Positions 26,969 to 39,180 of a stretch of 46,318 bases of DNA are shown piece by piece. Numbering within the stretch: the stretch's first letter is position 1; each line of letters opens with the position of its first letter. The position numbers were made by a program, and so were the translations under genes. Below the pieces are notes generated by a model that did not search any database, had not been told where the DNA came from, and saw only the letters and a program-made list of their open reading frames with translations. The DNA comes from Symbiodinium natans (taxonomy: Eukaryota; Sar; Dinophyceae; Suessiales; Symbiodiniaceae), in contig CAJNDS010001513.1 of NCBI GenBank assembly GCA_905221605.1, positions 375,001 to 421,318 on the forward strand, written 5' to 3'.

Positions 26969-27495
26969 TGCAAAGACGGGTGTCAACTGAATATGCTATT
27001 TGGTGTGTGCGCGCGTGCGTGTGCGTTTGCGTGTGCGTGTGCGAGGGCGTGTGCGCTTGCGCGTGCGCGTGCGTGTGGCTGTGTGTGCGTTTGTGCCTAT
27101 GTGTGGGTGTGGGTGTGCGCGTGCGCGTGCGCGTGCGCATGCGCGTGCGTGCGTGCGTGCGTGCGTGGGTGGGTGGGTGGGTAGGTGGGTGTGTGTGTGT
27201 GTGTGCGCGCGTGTGTGCGTGTGTGTGCGTGGGTGTGTGTGTGTGTGTGTGTGAGCGTGTGTGTGTGTGTGTGTGCGTGGTCAATTCTGTTCGAACTTCT
27301 ATGTGAATGGGCCAGCAAGGGCGCTTAAATGATAGCAGTGCTGGTGCAGCCTTGCAGAATTCTGCACCGCACGGCATGTTCTGTCGTGGCATCACGCGAT
27401 TTCGAGCTATTCCTCGCACCAGTCCGACTGCCCCAATTGACTCCGCTTGACCAAGCCACACTGCACAGCAACGCGGGTCAGTATGTGGAGGGATT
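26969..27495. repeat. GT-rich-core interspersed element, copy 1
   Basis: The left flank GTTGCAAAGACGGGTGTCA and the right flank (GGGCCAGCAAGG, ATCACGCGATTTCGAGCTAT, CCGCTTGACCAAGCCACACT, CAGCAACGCGGGTCAGTA) match 35835-36563. The core (27003-27277) is an imperfect GT/GC repeat. Poly-Cys/Val or poly-Thr/His frames through it are artefacts. Confidence 0.85.
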
Positions 27496-27527
27496 ACCGC
27501 GATCGACTGACCTGCCCAGGAACAACA

Positions 27528-27698
27528 ATGGGTCGGAAGGCTCCAACTCCACGTGGTGTGCACAACAAGCATGCCAGGATGCGCAAACTCCAACGAAAAC
27601 AAGACAAGCATGAATTGAAGAATTTTCAGCAAGGTGTCACTGAACTCTTCGGCACGGCGGCTAGCCGGCATGACGGCATGACTGCCAAAGTTTTGTGA
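27528..27698 (+). CDS. 56-codon basic ORF
   Basis: MGRKAPTPRGVHNKHARMRK opens a 56-codon frame ending in TGA; it continues LQRKQDKHELKNFQQGVTEL. The very basic N-terminus and helical middle read as protein. It begins right after the GT-rich element. Family unknown; it could be the first exon of a longer gene or a small protein. Confidence 0.35.
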   Translation: MGRKAPTPRGVHNKHARMRKLQRKQDKHELKNFQQGVTELFGTAASRHDGMTAKVL

Positions 27699-28262
27699 GA
27701 TCGCACATAGCCATTGCTTGGCCACTGGTCTGCTAAGGCCAAGGAAGAATAGGACGGTGCTTTATGCATGCTCCAATCGCAAGCTGTAGCAGGACATGGA
27801 CTTTAATGTGCAATAACAGACTTCAGCAGGTCTGAGGTTCAATTGGCGGATTTGGACTTGCAACTTCAGAGCTGCGACGCACGTCTCTACCAGCGAGTCA
27901 GCGGGAATGTGAAACTTCACTGACGGCACAGTGTCGCCAGGGCCAACAAGGCAGCACGAAGCTGCTGACCATGGCGGCTCCCTTCATGTGTCTATCTATC
28001 GGGGAGGACTGACTTGATGTGCAACATCGATCGACATCGCATTTTTCCGGGTGCACAAGGACTCAGAAGCTCTTCAGGCCCTCTCCTAGGCAGCGACCTG
28101 GATCACGCAGGAACGAAGAAAACACAAAGGTGCCAAATACTGAGAACGAGCAGTTTCCTTGGGGCCTCGCCCATGCCGGACATGTTTTGCCACTTGCCTG
28201 GAGCTGAGGCTCAGCTGGCCGAAATTCTTTTGTAAAAACCGTCGCTGCGACAACAATCGTTG

Positions 28263-30402
28263 CATGATCCACATCGCCTGCGCCGAGAATTTGTCGAGCG
28301 TCTGCTGGACACGGGCAAGATCGCCTCAGATGGCTTCATGGACAACTGCCGATCATGCTGCACTGTGTTTGAGAATCGGACACGTTGGCACTTCCAGAAC
28401 ATCATCGCCCGTTTTGGGCTCCTCAGCTACAGCACGTGTCCTCCGCGATTCCCAACAGCTGGGAGACAAGGGGGCAGGATGCAAACGACGTTTGTCTACA
28501 ATCGTTGTCTTGGGGTCCGGCCCATGCCGGAAAGGTAGGTCCACCGGTCTGAGTAGATGACCGAACAGACTTCAAGTACGAAATCGCCCATCACAGCACG
28601 TGACCTGCACCATCATCTCACGCAGTTTCCGGTGGATGCGTGCGAGGTCACCTGACATGCACGATGGACGACAGGTGGTCTGCCTACTAGCCCCCTAGGA
28701 CCATTCGCTGAGGCAGCAACCGTGACGCAAGGAAACAGTTGCGCTGGGGCTGGGCACCTCACGCAGTAGGCGCAAAAACCGCTTGAAGGCTTTTGCATGA
28801 TTCACATTGCCTTCGTGTCGAGCGTCTGCTGGACACGGGCAAGATCGCCTCAGATGACTTCACGGACAACTGCCGATCATGTTGCACTGTGTTTGAGAAT
28901 CGGACACGTTGGCACTTCCAGAACATCATCGCCCGTTTTGGGCTCCTCAGCTACAGCACGTGTCCTCCGCGATTCCGAACAGCTGGGAGACAAGGGGGCA
29001 GGATGCAAACGACGTTTGTCTACAATCGTTGTCTTGGGGTCCGGCCCATGCCGGAAAGGTAGGTCCACCGGTCTGAGTAGATGACCGAACAGACTTCAAG
29101 TACGAAATCGCCCATCACAGCACGTGACCTGCACCATCATCTCACGCAGTTTCCGGTGGATGCGTGCGAGGTCACCTGAAATGCACGATGGACGACAGGT
29201 GGTCTGCCTACTAGCCCCCTAGGACAATTCGCTGAGGCAGCAACCGTGACGCAAGGAAACAGTTGCGCTGGGGCTGGGCACCTCACGCAATAGGCGCAAA
29301 AACCGCTTGAAGGCTTTTGCATGATTGCACATTGCCTGCGCGTCGAGCGTCTGCTGGACACGGGCAAGATCGCCTCAGATGACTTCACGGACAACTGCCG
29401 ATCATGTTGCACTGTGTTTGAGAATCGGACACGTTGGCACTTCCAGAACATCATCGCCCGTTTTGGGCTCCTCAGCTACAGCACGTGTCCTCCGCGATTC
29501 CCAACAGCTGGGAGACCAGGGGGCAGGATGCAAACGACGTTTGTCTACAATCGTTGTCTTGGGGTCCGGCCCATGCCGGAAAGGTAGGTCCACCAGTCTG
29601 AGTAGATGACCGAACAAACTTCAAGTACGAAATCACCCATGACAGCACCTGACCTGCACCATCATCTCACGCAGTTTCCGGTGGATGCGTGCGAGGTCAC
29701 CTGAAACGCACGATGGACGACAGGTGGTCTGCTAATTATTACCCGCTTGTTAAGACCATTTCGCTGAGATTCGCTGAGGCAGCAACCGTGACGCAAGGAA
29801 ACGGTTGCGCTGGGGCTGGGCACCTCACGCAGTAGGCGCAAAAACCGCTTGAAGGCTTTTGCATGATTCACATTGCCTTCGTGTCGAGCGTCTGCTGGAC
29901 ACGGGCAAGATCGCCTCAGATGACTTCACGGACAACTGCCGATCATGTTGCACTGTGTTTGAGAATCGGACACGTTGGCACTTCCAGAACATCATCGCCC
30001 GTTTTGGGCTCCTCAGCTACAGCACGTGTCCTCCGCGATTCCGAACAGCTGGGAGACAAGGGGGCAGGATGCAAACGACGTTTGTCTACAATCGTTGTCT
30101 TGGGGTCCGGCCCATGCCGGAAAGGTAGGTCCACCAGTCTGAGTAGATGACCGAACAAACTTCAAGTACGAAATCACCCATGACAGCACCTGACCTGCAC
30201 CATCATCTCACGCAGTTTCCGGTGGATGCGTGCGAGGTCACCTGAAACGCACGATGGACGACAGGTGGTCTGCTAATTATTACCCCCTTATTAAGACCAT
30301 TTCGCTGAGATTCGCTGAGGCAGCAACCGTGACGCAAGGAAACAGTTGCGCTGGGGCTGGGCACCTCACGCAGTAGGCGCAAAAACCGCTTGAAGGCTTT
30401 TG
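28263..30402. repeat. Tandem repeat, four complete ~524-542-bp units
   Basis: Units start at 28263, 28796, 29320, 29862 and 30403. Each carries CGTCTGCTGGACACGGGCAA, CACGTTGGCACTTCCAGAAC, CAGCACGTGTCCTCCGCGAT and GGTAGGTCCACC. Units at 28796 and 29862 share one variant (ATTCACATTGCCTTCGTG; CGATTCCGAACAG); units at 29320 and 30403 another (ATTGCACATTGCCTGCGC; CGATTCCCAACAG). This gives a dimeric higher-order period of about 1070-1080 bp. The spacer ends come in two further types that do not follow the same alternation. Confidence 0.9.
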
Positions 30403-30976
30403 CATGATTGCACATTGCCTGCGCGTCGAGCGTCTGCTGGACACGGGCAAGATCGCCTCAGATGACTTCACGGACAACTGCCGATCATGTTGCACTGTGT
30501 TTGAGAATCGGACACGTTGGCACTTCCAGAACATCATCGCCCGTTTTGGGCTCCTCAGCTACAGCACGTGTCCTCCGCGATTCCCAACAGCTGGGAGACC
30601 AGGGGCAGGATGCAAACGACGTTTGTCTACAATCGTTGTCTTGGGGTCCGGCCCATGCCGGAAAGGTAGGTCCACCAGTCTGAGTAGATGACCGAACAAA
30701 CTTCAAGTACGAAATCACCCATGACAGCACCTGACCTGCACCATCATCTCACGCAGTTTCCGGTGGATGCGTGCGAGGTCACCTGAAACGCACGATGGAC
30801 GACAGGTGGTCTGCTAATTATTACCCGCTTGTTAAGACCATTTCGCTGAGATTCGCTGAGGCAGCAACCGTGACGCAAGGAAACAGTTGCGCTGGGGCTG
30901 GGCACCTCACGCAGTAGGTGCAGTTCAGGGGCCCCAAAAACTTCTGACCACGTCGACTGAAGGCTTGTGCACGGTT
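30403..30976. repeat. Fifth tandem unit with divergent end
   Basis: Same unit type as 29320, with one G lost in the GGGG run near 30601, which shifts the ORF frame. Its right end diverges after CACGCAGTAGG and runs into the ancestral-looking copy at 30979. Confidence 0.85.
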
Positions 30977-30978
30977 GA

Positions 30979-31416
30979 ATGATGGCACATTGCCTGCGTC
31001 GAAAAGTTGTTGAGAGCCTGCTGGACACGAACAAAATGGCCTCAGATCGCTCTGCGGACGAGGGATCATGTAAAACAAATTTGGGTTCCGACAATGAGGA
31101 TGACGAGCCTAGTGTGGTGACTATGTGGGGCTCAACACATAAGAACAAGCAAACGATTGCGACGATGGGAGGCCGGATCCCTTCTCGAATATCGATGTTC
31201 GCAGCCCCGATATGCCCTTTGCCTCCATTCCAAACCTGCATTCTGACCTTGCCAGCCTGTTCTCATACTACCATTGCTACTGAAGTATACTATTCTCACT
31301 GCTACTTCTGTTCTGCTTGTTTCTGCTCGTTCGAACGAAAATTGCCACTGCTAGTGTCGCTCCGATGCCTAGACATCCCATTCATACTAGGGCTGCTGGC
31401 CTTGCCGCTGTCTTAA
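30979..31416 (+). CDS. 145-codon ORF starting with a diverged copy of the tandem-repeat peptide
   Basis: The N-terminal part LRRKVVESLLDTNKMASD is clearly related to the frame in the first tandem unit (LRREFVERLLDTGKIASD), with several synonymous and conservative changes. It continues GSDNEDDEPSVVTMWGSTHK and then becomes Cys-rich and doubtful, so an exon may end around 31160. Function unknown. Confidence 0.4.
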   Translation: MMAHCLRRKVVESLLDTNKMASDRSADEGSCKTNLGSDNEDDEPSVVTMWGSTHKNKQTIATMGGRIPSRISMFAAPICPLPPFQTCILTLPACSHTTIATEVYYSHCYFCSACFCSFERKLPLLVSLRCLDIPFILGLLALPLS

Positions 31417-32596
31417 AGCAAGCGCGACCACGTTTTTCTCTACCGTGTACTTTGTTGCGCTACTGCAAAATACAAAATGCAAGTGTCGCAACTTGGTCCG
31501 TGGATGTCGCCAAGGTCGTTGCAATGAGATAACGCCATCATCGCCTTGCCAAGGCAAGTCCGGCAGTGAGGTGCAATACAGCGCAAGCCTCCTTAGGCAT
31601 CTGGCTTTTGGCGTGGCAGCGGAGGCCGGCAGCATCGGATGAATCACTAAGTGCCAGCTAGAGCTGGCTATCGGCTGAGAATTGGCTGCAGATGATGATA
31701 ATGATGATGCTGATGCAAGCTGCCACCGCTCAACCCGCGAATATTGAAGGTGGCCTCAGAAAGATTCGCATCGTACAAAAAATGGGCGAGTAACCACAGG
31801 TGTCGCTGATGTTGGACTGCTTAACCCTAGCACTGTCGGCTCCTGCAGCTTTGGGTGAGGGAGAGTACATACTTCCATGACGGTCGCTCGACCCGATTTG
31901 CCCGGTCTCATGCAAACATATCATCGATGATTCTTCCGTGTCCTAGTTTGATGTGCATTGATTACGACGACTGCGTTAACGAAAGGCCTGAGCACGGGCA
32001 GACATCGACGAGTCTATCGCACCTTTGCTGCTGGACAATTTCCGACAGGCGACGGCGGGAGTGGTTAGCTGTCTCGGCTAATGGTGCTCTCACGGCAGGG
32101 TGTCATGCTCGCTCAGTTCTGCCACTGCTACTGCCTTGAAGGTCATGCACTGATGCAGCGCACGAGTGGCAAGAAAAGAGTCGTCGGAGATTGTGCTTGT
32201 TCACCCGCCGATGTTGCAGTAGCAAGTTTTTTTGTCCACGCCAATTGGGGGGCGAAAACCGACTTATGCCGATACGCCATTACGCATGCTTTCGGCCATG
32301 CTCCCCGCGTACGCTGATATGCCGATACCTCCACTTCATTTCCCCTTTCCTCCTCCCCCCCCCTCCCCCTCCCTCGCAGATGCGCCCATACGCGCTGCCC
32401 TCGGTGTATGCCTCTCGCACTTCTGGATTTCGTAAACTTTCGCACTCCATTCGCACGCAAGTAAGCAAGTATACTGCAAGTGCGTTTGCAAGACGCTGCG
32501 TGCCTGGGCCTCGATGTAGTTGAGCATCTGGGCATTACCGGACAGAAGCACGCCCAGAAATGTTCAGTTCAGACTGCCTGCAAAAAGGCAATCGAT

Positions 32597-32809
32597 TCAT
32601 GCTGAGGCTTTCGCCTGCTGTACTTCTTCCCAGGCAGCTTGAGCACCCCTGCAAAGCAAATCGACGTGGACGCACGCAGCCACTTCCTTTGCAACATCCT
32701 CTGGCCTTTCAGATGCGACTGCGTCCTCGAGACCATCCTGGGGATTGGTGGGGTCGACCTGGGGTTTAATGAGGTCGACGTGCTCTGCATAGGTCTCCTG
32801 GCAAGCCAT
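32597..32809 (-). CDS. 70-codon ORF, helical and acidic
   Basis: MACQETYAEHVDLIKPQVDP, then TNPQDGLEDAVASERPEDVA and further to TGA. Balanced composition and amphipathic spacing make it more credible than the overlapping basic frame. An in-frame stop lies three codons before the ATG. No family recognised. Confidence 0.35.
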   Translation of the reverse strand: MACQETYAEHVDLIKPQVDPTNPQDGLEDAVASERPEDVAKEVAACVHVDLLCRGAQAAWEEVQQAKASA

Positions 32810-33744
32810 TTGGTGTCAATGCCGCTTGCTGCCTGACGAGTGCTGACTGGGTGCACATCCTTCGATGGCACGGTCTCCACCTTTCAAACACAAGGCTATG
32901 AGTAGGCAGCCTGCTTTCGAATTTTGCGCATCTCAATAGCAACGATACGTTCTTGAGACTCGACTCGCTGGCAAGTAACTAAGTATTGATGTGTTGCCTC
33001 GCCCCGGTGCCTCCTGCTCCTCCCTGCCCAACTGGTCAAGGCGCTCATCCGACGGGCCTCTACACAAGTCTTAGGCAAGGTTGCTCGGCCTTTTATGATC
33101 CTTTCTGTGCTACGACCATCAATAGCCTACCCCCCCGCCCCCTACCAGTGGCGAGTGCCCGGCGGACACGGTGCAGCGAGTCCGGCCAAGATATCTGAAT
33201 ATATGTACTCCTTAGCTAGTAAGGGGCCGCAAACACCACTGGAGGCTCACAGGTGTCCCATGGTGTCCCTCGGGCAGCGGCCTCTCGACAGGCAAGCCCA
33301 GCGCCTATACAGCAAAGACAGTAGCACCACAACATGCCAAAGCGAGAGACAATAAACATCGATAAGCCATGCCTTCAAACTCTGCAGAGTTTCCGTCATG
33401 GCTGCTGTAAATTGGCTTGAGGTGCTTAACGGCACAGCGGGGACATCAAAGAGTCATGAATCCGTGCGCATCTCCTCCTTTGCAAGCAAAAGCCTGATTG
33501 TTTGCTCATTGATGGACATGCGTCTGTGAGAAAGGCAGGGCATCCCGACTATTGACTATTGAGTAATTATTGCTTTTAACGAAATGTTCTGTGCCCACGA
33601 AAGACAGGGAAGCTGTGGAGAGGGAGAAGGAGAGCACGCTGAGAAATTCAGGAGCCAGCACAGAAGGCCACATCATGCGGACTGAAAGTTACGCAGCGCC
33701 ATTGTCAAGGCAACCTAAAGAGGCCGAACCATTGAAGCTATTGT

Positions 33745-33769
33745 TGAGTGAGTGAGTGAGTGAATGAGA
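33745..33769. repeat. (GAGT)n microsatellite
   Basis: GAGTGAGTGAGTGAGTGAAT. A complementary CTCACTCAC-rich stretch lies at 37848-37896. Confidence 0.9.
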
Positions 33770-33826
33770 TGGCCCACAGATGTTTCTGCGGCCGACACCA
33801 TCTCCCCCCTCCCCCCCACATCTCAG

Positions 33827-33933
33827 AGCGGCTCCGAAGCCGTCATCGCCGCTCTCTGCGAAGGGTTCAAGATGGCGGCTAAACTCGGGCAGCCAAGCAT
33901 CCTTGAAGGCGCAGAAGTGTACGGGCGCGCCAG
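33827..33933 (+). CDS. Plus-strand candidate exon, 35 codons
   Basis: A pyrimidine-rich acceptor (CCCCCCTCCCCCCCACATCTCAG) precedes SGSEAVIAALCEGFKMAAKL and GQPSILEGAEVYGRA, followed by a GC donor (CCAG|GCTG). It reads as a helical folded segment. A possible upstream exon (DREAVEREKESTLRNSGAST, 33603-33690) lies on the same strand. Family unknown. Confidence 0.4.
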
Positions 33934-34809
33934 GCTGTATCTTGCATCATCTTGCATCCCAGGCCCATGCCGAAGATCGGGGCACGGCAAGCACATAAAA
34001 GGTTTGCACAAAGAAGCGGAGGCATGCAGGAGACGAGCTAACTCGTTCATACGAAGCGGCATGGGGAACAAACTGGATGTAGCACGTCAAAATGACGGAG
34101 CGGGCCTGAAGGGTTGGACTTCACCGAAGGGAGTCCTGTGGCCGCTCAGCAAACATCCATGGGATCGCTGAGGAGGGCATGTCCATACGTGAAGCCGCAG
34201 GTGTCGAGTGACGTGGCTGTTGGCCCGAGCAGTGAGAACGGCAACAAGCTGGGGCGGTAACCAGGCCGGGGCGCCATCCGGAGCGACAATGCAGCCAGCG
34301 TCGAAAACATGGGTGCCACTCAACATGAGAACCGCGAATCGCGGGCAAATAGTTGAAGGTCTGGCGCCCCAGACCCTCGGTTCCAAGTCAAGAATAGGGG
34401 TCTGGCGATTGCGCAACATGAGTGACACAGCCGACCTGCGAGCGGAGCAAAAACAGCTCACCGGACCAGCAGCAGCGACGCGGGGCACAGGGCGGACGGG
34501 AAGGACACCGAGGAAAGTAGAAGGACCTGAAGGCTCGTAAAGGTGTTTTTGCTCCACATAGACTGGTGGAGAAGCTTGTAAGGGGTGTTCTTTGGTGACG
34601 GGTGCTTTTTGTTTAATTACTGTGGAGAAACGTGGAACTTGGGAGGCTCGTGTCGTGAGTGCTCTTGCTACCCCAATTGGACCTGTGGTTGCTTACAACC
34701 ATGTGAAGGAAGGAACCCAGCCTCAAGGACTCGGAGTCTGAAGGTACGAAGCACGGCGATCGAACGAAAAGGTGCACAGGCACAAGCAAACATGCGCGAC
34801 TTGGCCTGA

Positions 34810-35620
34810 CCGGCATCCCAGAGCCCTGGCTGAAAGCTTGGAGTCGGGATCTGGCAAGTACTGCGCGTTGCCAATGCGGAGCTCAATGCAGCCACAGCAT
34901 AGCTATGGAGGTAGGCGGGAATGATGCCTGAATGTGCAGAGCGTAATGCCGGAACCACAGCGCGTGACTACAGTACGGTGACCCCAGAAAGAGTACGTGT
35001 GCCGCAGAAGAGGGCTCGCCCGCATCCCAGCCCACGGTTACTGGCCATACCAGGTACGACCTGCGGTGGACTACAACGACGGTACAAGCCAAACCCCAAA
35101 GATGGAAGGGCAGTGTATCTTGGGCACCAGGGTATGGGCTGTGACTCGTGGTAGAAGATCGAGAGCTGGAATGGAGACGAACCCGCTGCGCATGTGCAAG
35201 GCAGACACAGGGCAATTAGGCCGTATGGCATCCCAGACCCCCGTTTCCAGGCGCATACGCAGCGGCGTGCAAGGTAACTTCGGATTAGACCTGATAAGCA
35301 TTCCAGACTCCCGTTCCAGGCCGAGAAACGGGGTCTGGCAAGAACGATAATTACATGGCAAACGCATTGCATATTGCTGCCGAGATGCGGGGTGCGGTAA
35401 CCCTACCCAAAGTTTGCACGCAGGGTTCGGCATTTTGGGCTCCCGGGTACGGGCCGAGAGTCGTGGAATGACAAGTGAGGAATGTGATGAGAGACGGTAT
35501 TGAGGTGAAGACGTGTCCTCGTTGCAGGAAATGTACAAGGTAACCGCTGTGTATGCCGAACCAGCAACCCACACTCCAGGTGTTCGGCCGTCAAGCGGGG
35601 CCTGGCAGGCACGATACGCT
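34810..35620. repeat. Degenerate repeat with GCATCCCAGACCC ... GGGTCTGGCA arms
   Basis: GGCATCCCAGAGCCC, GGCATCCCAGACCCC and GCATTCCAGACTCCC recur at 34811, 35227 and 35300, with partners ATCTGGCAAG, GGGTCTGGCAAG and GGCCTGGCAGG; the outer words are inverted copies. TGGGC(A/T)CC(A/C)GGGTA(T/C)GGGC recurs at 35118 and 35436. The period is irregular. Confidence 0.5.
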
Positions 35621-35825
35621 GCACTCGCAGTGCATATAGCCTGCATGCAATGCTGCAAATCCCGCAGGTCTCGCGGGGAAAGCTACAGCTTCTCGTTCCT
35701 CACCACAGGCTGAAGGTTTTTAAGGCTGACTTACTTTCACCGGGCTCGCAACCTCGGCATCCCTCGAATTATCGGTGGAGTTGAGATTCGTGCATCTCTG
35801 CATGCAGCCTAGACTGGACTTAGGT

Positions 35826-36560
<735 letters not shown>

Positions 36561-36563
<3 letters not shown>

Positions 36564-36851
36564 GAGGGAAACACAAAAGGAGAGGAGCTCCTGAAGTGGC
36601 CCAGTATCCGCGCGGAGGGCAAATCCTCGGCCCTACTGTGCCACAAACTGCTTACAAGGTCTTATAAGTATCTGTTTCTAAGTATTCAAACCTTCTGGAA
36701 GACGAGTGAACTGCATGTTTGGCTTGATAACATGATGAACTCTTTCACCTCTGACAGTCACGAACGCGAAAATTTTTTTCAGAAAGGAGAAGCCTACAGG
36801 CCATGGCAGTTTCGCTGCTGCTCAGCAGTAGAGTTGAAGGCCATTCAGTAG
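36561..36851 (+). CDS. 96-codon ORF after the GT-rich element
   Basis: MEGNTKGEELLKWPSIRAEG to TAG, with a hydrophobic-aromatic middle (YKYLFLSIQTFWKTSELHVW). ATG-started and of ordinary composition; no family recognised and no splice support. Confidence 0.25.
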
Positions 36852-37099
36852 CTTTTGAGAGCCTCAAAACCAAAGCACCACAAAGCAAGCACCCTTGCTT
36901 CACTGGCTTTTACTCGTGTGGGACTGCCGAGGTGGTGTCCTTCCAACCGGGTCCCCCCGCTAGCCGCAGCACGCTCATTCAGCCAGCTGATCCTCTTCTC
37001 GAAGCAAGCTAAAGAAAACTGCTCTCAATAGCGCTTGTCATGTGACCACCAGCTGGACCGATCGTGCTTTTTAAGCCTTAAACTTGAACCCTAAAGAGC

Positions 37100-37183
37100 C
37101 TATTCCGGCGCACTAGCTGAAGAGTCCTCGCCGAAAAGAGCTCTGAGAAACTCAGCCATCTCAGCCATTTCAGCCTCCCCCTC
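37100..37183 (-). CDS. Gene X terminal exon (acidic C-terminus)
   Basis: Acceptor TGGCAACAG|G on minus, 27 codons and a TAG stop: EGEAEMAEMAEFLRALFGED and SSASAPE. It starts in phase 0, matching the end of 37477-37517. The product is unidentified. The helix followed by a short Ser/Ala tail is a plausible protein C-terminus. Confidence 0.7.
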   Translation of the reverse strand, partial: EGEAEMAEMAEFLRALFGEDSSASAPE

Positions 37184-37476
37184 CTGTTGCCAGGGCAGCT
37201 TATTTCATGCTCTCGTTGGCCGTGTTAGACTGGTGTTGGGATCCGGGCTTTGAGGTTCGGAGTGTTCAAGCGATTATTAGGGCTTGCCATGGGCGTCATG
37301 GGCATGGACTTTGGCAGGCGGAAGATCGCGGAAGAGGCATCTAAGATTGCTGAAGCCAGGACAGAAACCGGCCAGAACCGAACCCACAACCCTGCAGTCA
37401 AACGCGTGCGAGACCCTAACACAGCTGCCATCCCGCGAAATCCTGAACCCTGAATGAGGAGGAGCCGCTCGGGGGC

Positions 37477-37517
37477 CTCGCCGCCTTCTCCGTCTTCCTC
37501 GTCTCGCTCTTCTTCGC
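37477..37517 (-). CDS. Gene X exon, EEERDEEDGEGGE
   Basis: Acceptor TTCCTCGCAAG|G and GC donor (CGAG|GCCC) on minus; 41 nt. Of the three open frames, only the phase-1 one fits both neighbours, and it gives a strongly acidic EEERDEEDGEGGE. A plus-strand frame across the same bases (37457-37605) reads as a membrane helix with a tail and is the main rival. Confidence 0.55.
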
Positions 37518-37579
37518 CTTGCGAGGAATCACTAAGAACTTCGACCCCGTGAAGCCCAGAAAATTGCCGCTCATCCCAC

Positions 37580-37652
37580 CTTCCTCGCTTTGGAGGTGGC
37601 GCTGACTCAGCTGCGAATTCTCAAAGTCAGAGTTGGCGGCCTCGGAGCACTC
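37580..37652 (-). CDS. Gene X exon, 24 codons
   Basis: Acceptor AGCCGCTTGCAG|G and GT donor (GAAG|GTGGGA) on minus. ECSEAANSDFENSQLSQRHL and QSEE, plus one base that joins in phase to 37517. Polar, helix-prone. Confidence 0.65.
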
Positions 37653-37892
37653 CTGCAAGCGGCTGGCGGGTGAGTTCTGTCGCTCTGACCGAAAGGTATT
37701 CCACCTCTTACCACTACCTTACATGCCAATGTCAAGGTAGCTACTCCCCTGGAACCCGGCCGTCAAAACAGGAGCGAAAGTCCGCATAACGAGAGGGCGA
37801 GTCTTCCTGCATCTTCGCTCGGAATTAGGAGCACGCAGCCCATCACTCACATTCACTCACTCACCCACTCCCTCCCTCACTCACCCGCTCAC

Positions 37893-38238
37893 TCATGTGT
37901 CCTCAGGCTGCTTTGGCGGCACCGCTGCCACTGCTGCATCCGCCTGACAACAACGTTCTACCACTCCGACTCCACCACTACCAGCCCGGACACCACCACC
38001 TGAAAGACAAAGCCTCGTGCAGGGACTTCCGCCGGAACAGCACGCTGCAGAAGGCGGTGCCGAATGCCTTTGGGGCACACGCTGAGGTAGTGGCTGTTTC
38101 AGGAATCGGGTTTTGGTGAGCCCGAAAGTCCCACACCCTACAGGAAGTCCTCCCATGCAGAACCCTTTGTCCTTTAACACGACGTCCTCCACGGCAAACT
38201 AAACCCCTAGATTCCATAGATCCGGAACCCCAATGCAT
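37893..38238. other. Coding-like stretch with rival frames on both strands
   Basis: Plus strand: a good acceptor (CATGTGTCCTCAG|G) then LHHYQPGHHHLKDKASCRDF. Minus strand: APKAFGTAFCSVLFRRKSLH. It lies in what would be an intron of gene X (37653-38313), whose flanking phases already match without it. Confidence 0.3.
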
Positions 38239-38313
38239 GGTGATCCCTCGAGCGACAACGGCTGCTTAACCCAAAACAATATCGAAACCCTACGCCCTGT
38301 CTAGTCCCTGGGC

Positions 38314-38371
38314 CCGAGCCATTTCCGGCTCGTTGCACTCGCCGTCCTGCTCTGGCCAGGGCTCTCCAAGC
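38314..38371 (-). CDS. Gene X exon, LGEPWPEQDGECNEPEMAR
   Basis: Acceptor CTGGACGCGAG|G and GC donor on minus. One base completes Gly with the GG ending 38783-38825, then 19 codons. It ends in phase 0, matching 37652. Confidence 0.65.
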
Positions 38372-38782
38372 CTCGCGTCCAGACGAGCTTGATTCCTGAT
38401 TCCCCCCACCCCGCTTCCCACGCCAGTGCTGGGATCAAGCACGAGTAGTTTTTTTCATTCCTCCCACCTCCCTGTTTGCTGCTGTTGGTTTCAGAACTGC
38501 GCTAAACCTTGCCATCGCGTAACCTGGCCCCAAAATCCAAAATCCCAAAACCCATACGCCTGGAAGCCCTCTGAAAGAAAGGCCGCTTCGTGCCTCCCTT
38601 GCCTCTAAAGTTCCCTAAAGCCGAGGGCCTACACACGGCTCATGACTGGTTGCAACCAGACGAATGGAAAAGCACCGTTCCAGGATCCCCAACTGGAGCT
38701 TCGTACAACCCTTGTCCAGCCCAGAACATCCCTAAACCCTAAACGGCCCTAAACCTCAAACCCTAAAAACATGTATACACTC

Positions 38783-38825
38783 CCTGATCTTATGAACATC
38801 TCGAGCTCTGAGACCGCTTCAGCTC
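38783..38825 (-). CDS. Gene X exon, AEAVSELEMFIRS
   Basis: Acceptor CATCAGATCCAG|G on minus; two leading bases, 13 codons (AEAVSELEMFIRS) and two trailing bases, with a GA donor (AGG|GAGTGT). Both junctions are phase-consistent with 39034-39083 and 38314-38371. Confidence 0.6.
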
Positions 38826-39033
38826 CTGGATCTGATGAAAAGGTTTGCAGCCCAGGACTTCCCGCCCTCTCCCCTCAGGAGAGGTATACTCGTACGACAA
38901 TGAGCACATGAACGGCTTCAAGCCACTGTGTGCCGAGACTCGGGACCCGTGAGAAGATGATCTTTGGAAAGCCATAACCCTAAGCCTCGAGCGGCCGAAG
39001 GGGGATTCAGGAGGAGCAAGGACAAACTTGCGC

Positions 39034-39083
39034 CCAGCTGCTGCGAGGCGAAGATGGAGAGGAGCAACTCATCGGCACGCTCC
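39034..39083 (-). CDS. Gene X exon, ERADELLLSIFASQQL
   Basis: Acceptor TGTCCCGCCAG|G and GC donor (CTGG|GCGC) on minus. One base, ERADELLLSIFASQQL, one base; fits both neighbours. Amphipathic helix. An open plus-strand frame (39008-39300) is a weaker alternative. Confidence 0.65.
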
Positions 39084-39180
39084 CTGGCGGGACACGTACT
39101 CAAATACCACCTGCGACGCAGCAAGCTGATGACATTGCATCCCCTTCTACCTATGATCCTTCCGCTCACATGCCCAGGGC

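Noticed and set aside
26955-27725. 256-codon minus ORF and similar long frames over the GT-rich core
   Set aside because: Most of the length is poly-Thr/His or Cys/Val from the microsatellite; the flanks match another repeat copy.
28263-30976. Tandem units as rRNA, 5S, spliced-leader or snRNA gene repeats
   Set aside because: I found none of the conserved words of 5S rRNA, the spliced leader or snRNAs within a unit.
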